Below, in pieces: positions 8,640 through 15,768 of a stretch of 64,000 nt of DNA (positions are counted from its first letter, which is position 1; every line of letters begins with the position of its first letter). The stretch comes from Pseudomonas sp. Tri1. GTDB taxonomy: Bacteria; Pseudomonadota; Gammaproteobacteria; Pseudomonadales; Pseudomonadaceae. A model generated the notes under the pieces. The model was not told the origin of the DNA, did no database searches, and was given only the letters and a program-made list of their open reading frames with translations. The stretch lies in assembly GCF_017968885.1 (NCBI RefSeq), contig NZ_CP072913.1, forward strand, positions 4,510,001 to 4,574,000. Reading direction: 5' to 3'. The position numbers and the translations under genes are program-made.

Positions 8640-9617
8640 TCAGGCCCGCCGACTGGCGCGCTGGCTGCGATAAGTGTCGAGCACCACTGCAACCACGATC
8701 ACCGCCCCGGTAATGATGCGCTTGGTCGGCTCGGTGGCGCCGATCTGCGCCAGGCCCGCCGCCAGCACGGAGATAATCAGCACGCCAAAGAAGGTGCTGA
8801 TGACCGAACCGCGCCCGCCCATCAGGCTGGTACCACCGATCACCACGGCAGCGATCACCTGCAACTCAAGCCCTGAGCCGGCATTCGGATCCGCCGCCTC
8901 CAGGCGGGAAATCTGGAACAGCGCCGCCACACCGGCCAGCAACCCCATCAGACTGAATACCAGGATCTTGTAGGGCTTTGGATTGATGCCCGCCAGACGC
9001 ACGGCTTCTTCATTGGTGCCGATGCCGATCAGGTAGCGACCGAACACGGTGCGGGTCAGCACTGCCTGGGCAATGAAGATCACCAGCAAGGCAATGATGA
9101 ACGAGGGCGAAATGCCGAAGGCGATGGGGTTGGACAACCAGGCGAAGGAGTCGCCGATATAGGCCGTACGCGAACCGGTCATCTGGTACGCCAGGCCCCT
9201 GGCCATTTCCAGCACGCCGAGGGACACGATGAAGGATGGAATCCGCCACGCCACGGTTATCGAACCGGTAACGGTCCCCGCCAGAGCCGCCACGGCCATG
9301 CCAAGCAATGCCGACGGCCAGACGCTCCAGCCCCAGCCGAGAACGGCCACGCTCACCGTCGATGCCGCCAGTGCCAGCACCGAGCCCACCGACAGATCGA
9401 TACCGCCAATGATCAGGATGAAAGTCATGCCGACCGCCAGCACCATCAGGTCTGGAATCTGGTTGGCCAAGGTGCTGAAGGTGTCATAGGACAGGAAATG
9501 GCTGCTCAGTGCCGAGAACAGCGCGACCATGGCCAGCAACGCGCCGGCCAGGCCCAAGTAGGTACCGAGGCCATAGAAGTTGCCAGTCGATTTGCCGACG
9601 GCGGATGCGGTTTTCAT
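8640..9617 (-). CDS. rbsC: Ribose ABC transporter permease
   Basis: Inner-membrane channel of the ribose importer, 325 residues with about ten hydrophobic segments. The family block GGIDLSVGSVLALA and the cytoplasmic-loop block EAVRLAGINPKPYKI, which contacts the ATPase, are present. The start overlaps the rbsA stop by four bases (ATGA). It works with RbsB and RbsA. Confidence 0.95.
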   Translation of the reverse strand: MKTASAVGKSTGNFYGLGTYLGLAGALLAMVALFSALSSHFLSYDTFSTLANQIPDLMVLAVGMTFILIIGGIDLSVGSVLALAASTVSVAVLGWGWSVWPSALLGMAVAALAGTVTGSITVAWRIPSFIVSLGVLEMARGLAYQMTGSRTAYIGDSFAWLSNPIAFGISPSFIIALLVIFIAQAVLTRTVFGRYLIGIGTNEEAVRLAGINPKPYKILVFSLMGLLAGVAALFQISRLEAADPNAGSGLELQVIAAVVIGGTSLMGGRGSVISTFFGVLIISVLAAGLAQIGATEPTKRIITGAVIVVAVVLDTYRSQRASRRA

Positions 9618-11167
9618 GAAAGATCCCTAGGCGCTGCTTCGTTGAGCAACGCATCACGTTTCTGGTAGCCGGCGAATGCGGCGGCAAGCAAGTCATCCTG
9701 GGTCCAGCTGTCGCGCTCGAAGGTGTCGATCAGGCGCCCGGCGGACAACACGCCGATGCGGTCACAAATCAGCATCAGCTCCCGCAGGTCACTGGATACC
9801 ACGACCAGCGCCTTGCCCTGGCGAGTCAACTCACCGAGCAGTGCATAAATGTCGAATTTGGCGCCGACGTCGATGCCACGGGTCGGCTCATCAAACAGCA
9901 GCACCGAGCAATCGCGTTCGAGCCAGCGACCGATCACCACTTTCTGTTGATTGCCGCCCGACAGCTCGGACACCAACTGCGTCGGGCTGGAACTGCGGAT
10001 GCGCATGGCGTCGATCTGCCGCTGAGCCAATGCCAGCTCTTCGCCGCCATTGACCAAACCAGCGCTGGAAATCTCCGGCATGTTACCCAGGGCAATGTTC
10101 GCGGCGATGGATTGCGTCAGTAGCAGGCCTTCGCCCTTGCGGTCCTCGGTAATCAGGGCGATGCCATGGCCCACCGCATCGGCCGGGGAGCGAATGCTCA
10201 CCACCTTGGCCGGCGAGCCCAGCGCCACGGTGCCGCTGTCGGCCGCATCGGCGCCGAAGATCAACCGCAAGAGCTCGGTGCGCCCTGCCCCGATCAAGCC
10301 GGAGATGCCGAAGATCTCGCCGCTGCGCACTTCAAAGGACACATCACGGACCTTGTCCGAACGCGTCAGCCCTTTAACCGTCAGGGCCGGCGCGCCGATC
10401 TGGCGAGGACCTAGGTCGATGTGCTCGCCCAGCTCCCGCCCGACCATCAGTGTGACCAGTTGCTCGCTGTTGTAATTGGCCATCGGCTCGACGCAAACCA
10501 GGTTACCGTCGCGCAGAACCGCAATGCGTTGGGCCACCCGCGCCAATTCTTCGAGACGATGGGAAATGTAGATGATCGACACGCCCCGAGCCTGCAGGCG
10601 AGTGATCTGCTCAAAGAGCATCTCGACCTCCCGGGCCGTCAGCATGGCGGTCGGCTCGTCGAGAATCAGCACATGGCAATCGCCGATCAGGTTGCGGGCG
10701 ATCTCGACCATCTGCTGGTGACCGATACCCAGCTCCCCCACCAGGGTGTCGGGATCGATCGCATCGAGCCCTACCTGGGCCATGGCTTCGATCGCCGCCT
10801 TGCGCAATTGCTTGCGACTGATCCAGCCGCCACGGCTGGGCAGGTTGTCGAGAAACAGGTTTTCGGCCACGGAAAGGGTCGGCAACAGGTTGAGTTCCTG
10901 CATCACCATCCGCACCCCCAGCTCTTCGGCCTGGGTACGGCTACCGGGACGATAATCCTGTCCTTGGAACTGCATCTGCCCGGTCGTCGGCGTCACCAAC
11001 CCACCGATGATCTTGGACAAGGTGCTTTTACCAGCGCCATTTTCCCCGGTCAGCGCCAGCACCTCCCCGCGCATCAACGTCAGGTCGATACCGCTCAGTA
11101 CGGGCTGGGCATAGGTCTTGCCGATGCCGCTGACAGAAAGGACAGCGTTCGGGTCGCAAACGGACAT
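9614..11167 (-). CDS. rbsA: Ribose ABC transporter ATP-binding protein with two nucleotide-binding domains
   Basis: A 517-residue sugar-importer ATPase of the RbsA/MglA/XylG type. The first domain has Walker A GENGAGKST and Walker B VLILDEPTA; the second has the degenerate GLIGAGRTE site, LSGGNQQKV signature and LLFDEPTRG. The split between one good and one weak Walker A is normal for this family. It lies 57 bases downstream of rbsB behind a hairpin and overlaps rbsC by four bases. Confidence 0.95.
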   Translation of the reverse strand: MSVCDPNAVLSVSGIGKTYAQPVLSGIDLTLMRGEVLALTGENGAGKSTLSKIIGGLVTPTTGQMQFQGQDYRPGSRTQAEELGVRMVMQELNLLPTLSVAENLFLDNLPSRGGWISRKQLRKAAIEAMAQVGLDAIDPDTLVGELGIGHQQMVEIARNLIGDCHVLILDEPTAMLTAREVEMLFEQITRLQARGVSIIYISHRLEELARVAQRIAVLRDGNLVCVEPMANYNSEQLVTLMVGRELGEHIDLGPRQIGAPALTVKGLTRSDKVRDVSFEVRSGEIFGISGLIGAGRTELLRLIFGADAADSGTVALGSPAKVVSIRSPADAVGHGIALITEDRKGEGLLLTQSIAANIALGNMPEISSAGLVNGGEELALAQRQIDAMRIRSSSPTQLVSELSGGNQQKVVIGRWLERDCSVLLFDEPTRGIDVGAKFDIYALLGELTRQGKALVVVSSDLRELMLICDRIGVLSAGRLIDTFERDSWTQDDLLAAAFAGYQKRDALLNEAAPRDLS

Positions 11168-11182
11168 AAAAAACTCTCCATG

Positions 11183-11204
11183 CGCTCGCCCGGATGGGCG
11201 AGCG
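11183..11204 (-). promoter_or_regulatory. Intercistronic hairpin between rbsB and rbsA
   Basis: CGCTCGCCC pairs with GGGCGAGCG around a four-base loop (GGAT, or its complement). It lies between the stop of rbsB and the start of rbsA. No T tract follows, so it is more likely to protect the 3' end of rbsB mRNA or reduce read-through than to end the operon. In binding-protein transporters such structures commonly raise binding-protein levels over the ATPase. Confidence 0.7.
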
Positions 11205-11224
11205 TCATTGTGTCGCCAGGATAA

Positions 11225-12181
11225 CTACTTGGTCACCAGCTCGACCGGAGTTTCGATAACGCCGTTGGTACCGCTGTCGACTTTTTCGCCCTTGAGAATC
11301 TTCAAGGCCGTCTCGATACCGAATACCGCTTGCTTGGCAGCGAACTGGTCGGCAGTCGCCAGGACGCGACCGTCCTTGAGCATGGGCTTGATGGCATTGA
11401 TGTTGTCGTAACCGACCACTTGCACCTTGCCCGCCTTGCCAGCCGCGCGCACTGCCGATACCGCGCCAACCGCCATGCTGTCGTTACCGGCCAGCAGTGC
11501 CTTGATGTTCGGGTATTCGCTGAGCATCGACGCGGCAACCTGGTTGCCCTTGTTGATTTCCCAGTCGCCGGACTGCAGGGAGACGACCTTGATCTGCGCG
11601 GCTTCCATCGCATCCTTGAAGCCCGCAGTACGCGCCTGAGCATTGGTAGTGGTGGACACACCTTCGATGATGCCGACCTCGTCACCGGCCTTGAGCTGCT
11701 TGGCCAGGTACTCACCCACCAGGCGCGCGCCCTTGCGGTTGTCCGGACCTACGAACGGCACGTTGATGTTCTTGCTCTTGACCACGGCCGGATCGAGCTG
11801 GTTATCGATGTTGATCACCGTGATGCCAGCGTCGACGGCTTTCTTGATCACCGGCACCATGGCCTTGGAGTCCGCAGGCGCGATGATCAGGGCATCGACC
11901 TTGGACACGATCATCTGTTCGACGATACGGATCTGGTTGGCGGTGTCGGTTTCATCCTTGATCCCGTTGGAGATCAGGTCGAAATCAGCGGAGTGTTCCT
12001 TCTGATAAGCCTTGGCGCCGTCTTCCATGGTCAGGAAGAATTCGTTGGCCAGGGATTTCATGACCAGGGCGACCTTGGGTTTTTCAGCGGTCTGGGCGAA
12101 TGCCGAGGAGAAAGGCAACGCAGCGGATGCGGCCGCGAGCATGGCAACAGCGAGAAGGCGTCCAGCGAATGGCAACTTCAT
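11225..12181 (-). CDS. rbsB: Periplasmic ribose-binding protein
   Basis: A 318-residue solute-binding protein of the ribose/galactose family with a Sec signal peptide ending near FSSAFAQ. The sugar-binding fold blocks are visible: KVALVMKSLANEFFLTMEDGAK, SNGIKDETDTANQ, IIAPADSKAMVPV, INIDNQLD. It delivers ribose to RbsC/RbsA. It is the first gene of the operon, after a strong sigma70 promoter and a LacI-family operator. Confidence 0.95.
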   Translation of the reverse strand: MKLPFAGRLLAVAMLAAASAALPFSSAFAQTAEKPKVALVMKSLANEFFLTMEDGAKAYQKEHSADFDLISNGIKDETDTANQIRIVEQMIVSKVDALIIAPADSKAMVPVIKKAVDAGITVINIDNQLDPAVVKSKNINVPFVGPDNRKGARLVGEYLAKQLKAGDEVGIIEGVSTTTNAQARTAGFKDAMEAAQIKVVSLQSGDWEINKGNQVAASMLSEYPNIKALLAGNDSMAVGAVSAVRAAGKAGKVQVVGYDNINAIKPMLKDGRVLATADQFAAKQAVFGIETALKILKGEKVDSGTNGVIETPVELVTK

Positions 12182-12234
12182 GGGTTCACTCCGATCTTAT
12201 GATTATTGTGAGCAAATCATCGCACGGAACGCCG

Positions 12235-12248
12235 CGCAAACGTTTGCG
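12235..12248. promoter_or_regulatory. LacI-family operator, probable RbsR site
   Basis: CGCAAACGTTTGCG is a perfect 14-base palindrome with the central CG typical of LacI/PurR/RbsR operators. It lies 53 bases before the rbsB ATG and just downstream of the promoter -10 element, where a bound repressor would block transcription. RbsR is encoded in this operon and is the obvious candidate. Confidence 0.88.
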
Positions 12249-12256
12249 TGAAATGA

Positions 12257-12285
12257 ACTATGGTAAGGCTTCGCGGATTTGTCAA
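12257..12285 (-). promoter_or_regulatory. Sigma70 promoter of the rbs operon
   Basis: On the minus strand: -35 TTGACA (12280-12285, perfect), a 17-base spacer, and -10 CATAGT (12257-12262, four of six). The operator begins nine bases after the -10 element. Promoter and operator together explain ribose-inducible expression of rbsBACRKD and the nucleoside hydrolase. Confidence 0.8.
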
Positions 12286-12315
12286 CGTTGCGGTTTTATC
12301 CGCAACGTCCAGGCA

Positions 12316-12762
12316 TCAGGCCGTTGTATTGACCATTACCCCTGAACTGGCCCCCTTCGCCAGTTCTGTGACCAAACGGCCGGTGACCTCCAACAATGCA
12401 CCACTGGTATCGGCAATTTGCCCCTGGACCGCCATGACCGCCGAGGTCTTGGCTTCCGCGGTCGGATAAGCGCGCGCCTGCGCGGCAGCCAACTGTTGTT
12501 GCTGCTCCCTGAGCTGTTGCTGAAGCTCCTGCATTCGCTTGAGCAATATCTGGACGGCAATGCTCTGGGTGCTGCCGCTCTCTTGCGCCTGATCGGTCGC
12601 TTCAGCCCCCATATTCGTACGGACCTTGCCGGGCGCTTGCGTTTCGCCCAAGGCCTCATCGGCGGCCTCGGCACCCGCCTCGCTCAAAGCCTTCAGGGTG
12701 GCTGCGGATTGACCGCCAATGGTCACGGCCGCCGCATTGGGAAAGCCGACAGAAAACGACAT
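12316..12762 (-). CDS. Hypothetical coiled-coil protein, 148 residues
   Basis: Soluble protein starting MSFSVGFPNAAAVTIGG, with a glutamine/leucine-rich central segment (about 70-100; LLKRMQELQQQLREQQQQLAAAQ pattern) that should form a coiled coil, and an Ala/Gly-rich tail. There is no signal peptide or membrane segment. A GGAG ribosome binding site supports the start. Its 3' end lies 31 bases from the rbs promoter. I recognise no family; a structural or phage-tail-like accessory role cannot be argued from sequence alone. Confidence 0.65.
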   Translation of the reverse strand: MSFSVGFPNAAAVTIGGQSAATLKALSEAGAEAADEALGETQAPGKVRTNMGAEATDQAQESGSTQSIAVQILLKRMQELQQQLREQQQQLAAAQARAYPTAEAKTSAVMAVQGQIADTSGALLEVTGRLVTELAKGASSGVMVNTTA

Positions 12763-12951
12763 AACAAAACTCCATGGATGGGATTCCTACACAGAACATC
12801 GCCCGCCGAGGCAATTTCTTTAGCCCTCGCACCAATCCGTCGCAGGCCAGAGCGGTGGATCCACCCGTTTATGCCTACCAATAAAAAATTCCTTTCTCCT
12901 ACACCAAAACGAAAAAAGTGCTGTCAGACGATTTTCTTGAATTTTAAGCAG

Positions 12952-12980
12952 TTGCGTAAATGCCTACGGTTAAATACTGT
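12952..12980 (+). promoter_or_regulatory. Candidate promoter of the LexA-controlled pair
   Basis: TTGCGT (12952-12957) and TACTGT (12975-12980) are 17 bases apart. Each matches the sigma70 consensus only moderately. The LexA box overlaps the proposed -10 element, which would give direct steric repression. Confidence 0.45.
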
Positions 12981-12992
12981 ATGCACGTACAG
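12977..12992. promoter_or_regulatory. LexA box (SOS operator)
   Basis: CTGTATGCACGTACAG matches the LexA consensus CTG-N10-CAG, with the extended CTGTAT and TACAG arms. It lies 18 bases before the GTG start of the small gene at 13011. Such a close fit next to a nuclease gene is unlikely to be chance. Confidence 0.88.
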
Positions 12993-13010
12993 CTTAATAA
13001 GGATAATCCT

Positions 13011-13259
13011 GTGGCCACGCCCTCCGCTGCAACTACCCCTTTAGATTCCTATACGCGACTCGGCCTACGGGTCTCGAAAATCATCAACTCCCCCACCGCA
13101 CAGAAAGCCAAGGCAGCCCTGATCTTCCGTCTTCCCGACGAGCCTGTGGATGAGTGGGAGCGCTTGCTGGAAGAAATCGACGAGAACGACAACGTGACCC
13201 TCGCCTATCGCGACGACGGTGGCGTGCAGGTTTTCTGGGTTGTGCCGAAGGAAGATTGA
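13011..13259 (+). CDS. Small LexA-controlled protein of unknown function
   Basis: An 82-residue protein starting at GTG (13011) seven bases after AAGGA. The upstream ATG at 12960 would run through the LexA box and has no ribosome binding site, so it was rejected. The sequence contains TRLGLRVSKIINSPTAQKAKA, then DEWERLLEEIDENDNVTL and YRDDGGVQVFWV. It is soluble and acidic, and I recognise no named domain. It resembles small LexA-regulated hypothetical proteins known in Pseudomonas SOS regulons; this is recollection, not a search result. The stop is five bases before endA, so the two are probably one SOS-induced operon. Confidence 0.82.
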   Translation: MATPSAATTPLDSYTRLGLRVSKIINSPTAQKAKAALIFRLPDEPVDEWERLLEEIDENDNVTLAYRDDGGVQVFWVVPKED

Positions 13260-13264
13260 GCCTG

Positions 13265-13954
13265 ATGATCGTACGTTGTTTTGCTTTATTGCTCGCCTTC
13301 GTCGCCTTGGGGGCACAGGCCGGCGCCCCCCGCACCTTCAACGAAGCCAAGAAAGTCGCCTGGAAACTCTACGCACCACAATCCACCGAGTTTTACTGTG
13401 GCTGCAAATACACCGGCAATCGCGTGAACCTGCAAGCCTGCGGTTATGTACCGCGCAAAAATGCCAGGCGCGCCGCGCGCATCGAGTGGGAGCATATCGT
13501 CCCGGCGTGGCAGATCGGTCATCAGCGTCAATGCTGGCAACAAGGCGGTCGCAAAAACTGCACCCGCTATGACCCGGTCTATCAACGGGCCGAGGCCGAC
13601 CTTCACAACCTGGTGCCGAGCATCGGGGAAGTGAATGGCGATCGCAGCAATTTCAGTTTTGGCTGGCTGCCGGTACAAACGGGTCAGTACGGCTCCTGCC
13701 TGACCCAGGTGGATTTCAAGGCCAAAAAAGTCATGCCTCGGCCTTCCATCCGGGGAATGATCGCCCGGACGTATTTCTACATGAGTAAACAATACGGCCT
13801 GCGCCTCTCGAAACAGGACCGGCGCCTGTATGAAGCCTGGGACAAGACCTACCCGGTACAAAGCTGGGAACGCCAGCGTAACCAGAGCGTGGCGTGCGTC
13901 ATGGGACGCGGGAACGAGTTCGTCGGCCCGGTGGATATGAAGGCCTGTGGTTGA
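13265..13954 (+). CDS. endA: Secreted endonuclease I
   Basis: A 229-residue nuclease of the EndA/Vvn family that cuts DNA non-specifically in the periplasm or outside the cell. A signal peptide covers about residues 1-19 (cleavage near AQA-GA). The catalytic block IEWEHIVPA has Glu76-His77, and DLHNLVP and GEVNGDRSN carry the metal-binding Asn residues. Many cysteines (FYCGCKY, QACG, QRQCWQ, KNCTR) suggest disulfides. The start at 13265 is just after the stop of the LexA-controlled gene, with AAGGAAG as ribosome binding site. Its position predicts induction by DNA damage, which is not the usual description of endA. Confidence 0.93.
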   Translation: MIVRCFALLLAFVALGAQAGAPRTFNEAKKVAWKLYAPQSTEFYCGCKYTGNRVNLQACGYVPRKNARRAARIEWEHIVPAWQIGHQRQCWQQGGRKNCTRYDPVYQRAEADLHNLVPSIGEVNGDRSNFSFGWLPVQTGQYGSCLTQVDFKAKKVMPRPSIRGMIARTYFYMSKQYGLRLSKQDRRLYEAWDKTYPVQSWERQRNQSVACVMGRGNEFVGPVDMKACG

Positions 13955-13983
13955 TCCTCACATTTGTGAACAGCGCAAATCGA

Positions 13984-14075
13984 CTGTGGGAGCGAGCTTG
14001 CTCGCGATAGGGGCATGCCAGTCAACATCGACGTTGGCTGATCCGGCGCTATCGCGAGCAAGCTCGCTCCCACAG
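13984..14075. repeat. REP doublet (REPIN), intact copy
   Basis: Two oppositely oriented REP arms, CTGTGGGAGCGAGCTTGCTC... and ...GAGCAAGCTCGCTCCCACAG, enclose a variable centre; total 92 bases. Each arm has its own small hairpin (GAGCTTGCTC). It lies between the convergent endA and SPOR genes and may also act as a transcription or mRNA end. Confidence 0.92.
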
Positions 14076-14111
14076 GTTTTGTGGTTCGACTGACTTTTTT
14101 GTCCCGCCCGA

Positions 14112-14477
14112 TTATTGGGCGCTCGGGTAATCCACCACCTGCAATTCGATGTTGCGCTTTTTCGCTCGAACCAGAGCGGCAGAGACCTCTTCCTGTTTTG
14201 CTTCAGCTTCGGCCTTGGCATTGAAAGGGCCGACCAGGACGCGGTCCTTGCCGTTTTCTCGCACCACGTTGGACATGAAACTGTGCTCAAGGAGCCACGC
14301 GGTCAGGTCGCTGACAGCCTGCGGAGTCTCGCCTCGAACCTCGACGCCCCACTGCGGCGCAGAGGCAGCCGCGGGTGTGGAAGCCGCCACCGATTTCGGC
14401 TTCGGTGCCTGGACATCACGCCCTTCACCACACCCAGCCAGTACCAGTACCGCGATAACCCAAGCCAATTTGCGCAC
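14112..14477 (-). CDS. SPOR-domain lipoprotein
   Basis: A 121-residue protein beginning at GTG behind AGGGGAAA. It has lipobox LAGC (Cys16), a Pro/Ala-rich linker (about 20-40), and a C-terminal SPOR-like domain (about 42-115: WGVEVRG, SDLTAWLLEHSF, DRVLVGPFNAKAEAEAKQ). SPOR domains bind denuded septal peptidoglycan in known cases. It would be anchored to the outer or inner membrane facing the periplasm. It is not next to other division genes. Confidence 0.85.
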   Translation of the reverse strand: MRKLAWVIAVLVLAGCGEGRDVQAPKPKSVAASTPAAASAPQWGVEVRGETPQAVSDLTAWLLEHSFMSNVVRENGKDRVLVGPFNAKAEAEAKQEEVSAALVRAKKRNIELQVVDYPSAQ

Positions 14478-14726
14478 AACGTTTTCCCCTGGAAGACATG
14501 AGGCACGGATTTTAGCACCTCACATCCACCAAGAACGCCGCAAACAATGCTCAAAACACGAGAATCCTGTCCGGCGTCTCTGTATAGTCGCACCCTGGGA
14601 ATTAATGCTGCGTCTGCGCGTCAGAAAGAGGCACCCACATTGTGACACTTAGCACTAATCTATAAGCAGTACCGACATCTGCACTGTCTGAATCAGGTGC
14701 CCTATAAAGCAATCAAGGAGAACACC

Positions 14727-14921
14727 ATGCTGATACTCACCCGCAAAGTCGGTGAAAGCATAAACATTGGTGACGACATCACGATCACCATTCTGGGCGT
14801 GAGTGGCCAACAAGTCCGGATCGGCATCAATGCCCCGAAAAACGTTGCGGTGCATCGCGAAGAAATTTATCAGCGCATTCAGGCAGGCCTTACCGCCCCC
14901 GACAAACCGCAGACTCCCTGA
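14727..14921 (+). CDS. rsmE: RsmE, CsrA-family RNA-binding regulator
   Basis: A 64-residue CsrA/RsmA-family protein that binds A(N)GGA motifs near ribosome binding sites and represses translation; it is titrated by the Gac/Rsm small RNAs. The conserved N-terminus [10 protein letters not shown] and the RNA-contact block [10 protein letters not shown] with Arg44 are present. The sequence fits RsmE of P. fluorescens/protegens rather than RsmA. Residue 39 is Asn (NAPKNVAV), whereas Asp or Glu is usual there. The ATG at 14727 follows TCAAGGAGAACACC; this AAGGA is itself a potential Rsm binding site, consistent with autoregulation. It forms a single-gene unit. Confidence 0.93.
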   Translation: MLILTRKVGESINIGDDITITILGVSGQQVRIGINAPKNVAVHREEIYQRIQAGLTAPDKPQTP

Positions 14922-14967
14922 GCCTTGCGGTAGTCCGTAGCCAGCCCGTTCGCATCGCCGCAAGGCT
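14921..14967 (+). terminator. Possible hairpin downstream of rsmE
   Basis: AGCCTTGCGG (14921-14930) is perfectly complementary to CCGCAAGGCT (14958-14967), with a 27-base loop. It begins at the last base of the rsmE stop. There is no T tract, so termination is uncertain. Confidence 0.4.
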
Positions 14968-15119
14968 GGCTAAAGATTCCAGGCAGACCGTGCCGTACCC
15001 TGCTTCACCCCGCCTTTGATTTTTCGTCCAGCCCGTGAAACCGATACTACTGGCATGGCAAGTAGCATGGCTGTCAGACGTTTCGTTTTAATGGCAGCGA
15101 AGCGGGCGTACGCGACCGA

Positions 15120-15575
15120 TCAGCTCATGCTTGCGCCCCGGGCCATACCGGTGGCGGCGATCACCATCAGGACCAGCAACAAGGCTTCTATGTGGCTGAC
15201 CCGGGCAAACCGGCCGGCCTTCGATGGATCGATCGTCCCCCCTTTGCCCAGCGCTATGCGCCATTTGATCAAGGCGATCATCGGCGCAATTTCAAGCAGC
15301 AGGATCAACAGGAACAAGGTCATCTTCAGATGAAACAGGGGTTGGTGCAGGTAATAGTCCGAGCCCTTTTCATAGCCACCAAAAGCGCGCATCCCACCGG
15401 TCACCAGCAGCACCAGCGCCGACAGCCCCCACACGTTATCCGCCATCAGCACGTTTCGAACCGCATCCGCACCGCCCGCCAAGCGTCGTAGCGCCGTGCC
15501 GCGCGTCAGCACCGCCCAGAACCCGAGGGCGAACGCCAGAAGATGAATTGCCGCCAGAGACCAATGAGCCAACAT
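15120..15575 (-). CDS. DUF2214-type inner-membrane protein
   Basis: A 151-residue protein with about four membrane segments (near 5-23, 50-68, 82-102, 128-146) and a conserved-looking middle block (MADNVWGLSALVLLVTGGMRAFGGYEKG). This matches the DUF2214 family of unknown function. The start is at 15575. It lies between rsmE and cysS without operon partners. Confidence 0.8.
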   Translation of the reverse strand: MLAHWSLAAIHLLAFALGFWAVLTRGTALRRLAGGADAVRNVLMADNVWGLSALVLLVTGGMRAFGGYEKGSDYYLHQPLFHLKMTLFLLILLLEIAPMIALIKWRIALGKGGTIDPSKAGRFARVSHIEALLLVLMVIAATGMARGASMS

Positions 15576-15659
15576 GGAAGAGCCCTGTCAGAGAACGTCG
15601 AATCGACCTGACAGTACTAGCTCATAAAACGATGATTGCCAGACCTGGCATGCAAAAAA

Positions 15660-15751
15660 CTGTGGGAGCGAGCTTGCTCGCGATGGCGGTGTATCAGTCG
15701 ACAAAAATGTTGTCTGACACTTCGCTATCGCGAGCAGGCTCGCTCCCACAG
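15660..15751. repeat. REP doublet (REPIN), intact copy
   Basis: Same arms as the copy at 13984, with one arm reading GAGCAGGCTCGCTCCCACAG. It is again exactly 92 bases. It lies 17 bases downstream of the cysS stop and upstream of the DUF2214 start, so it may also form the 3' end of the glnS-cysS transcript. Confidence 0.92.
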
Positions 15752-15768
15752 TGGTATTGCGTAAGACT

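Noticed and set aside
12418..13044. 208-codon plus-strand frame across the coiled-coil gene and the LexA box
   Set aside because: It covers the SOS operator and promoter, and its sequence is low-complexity without a start signal.
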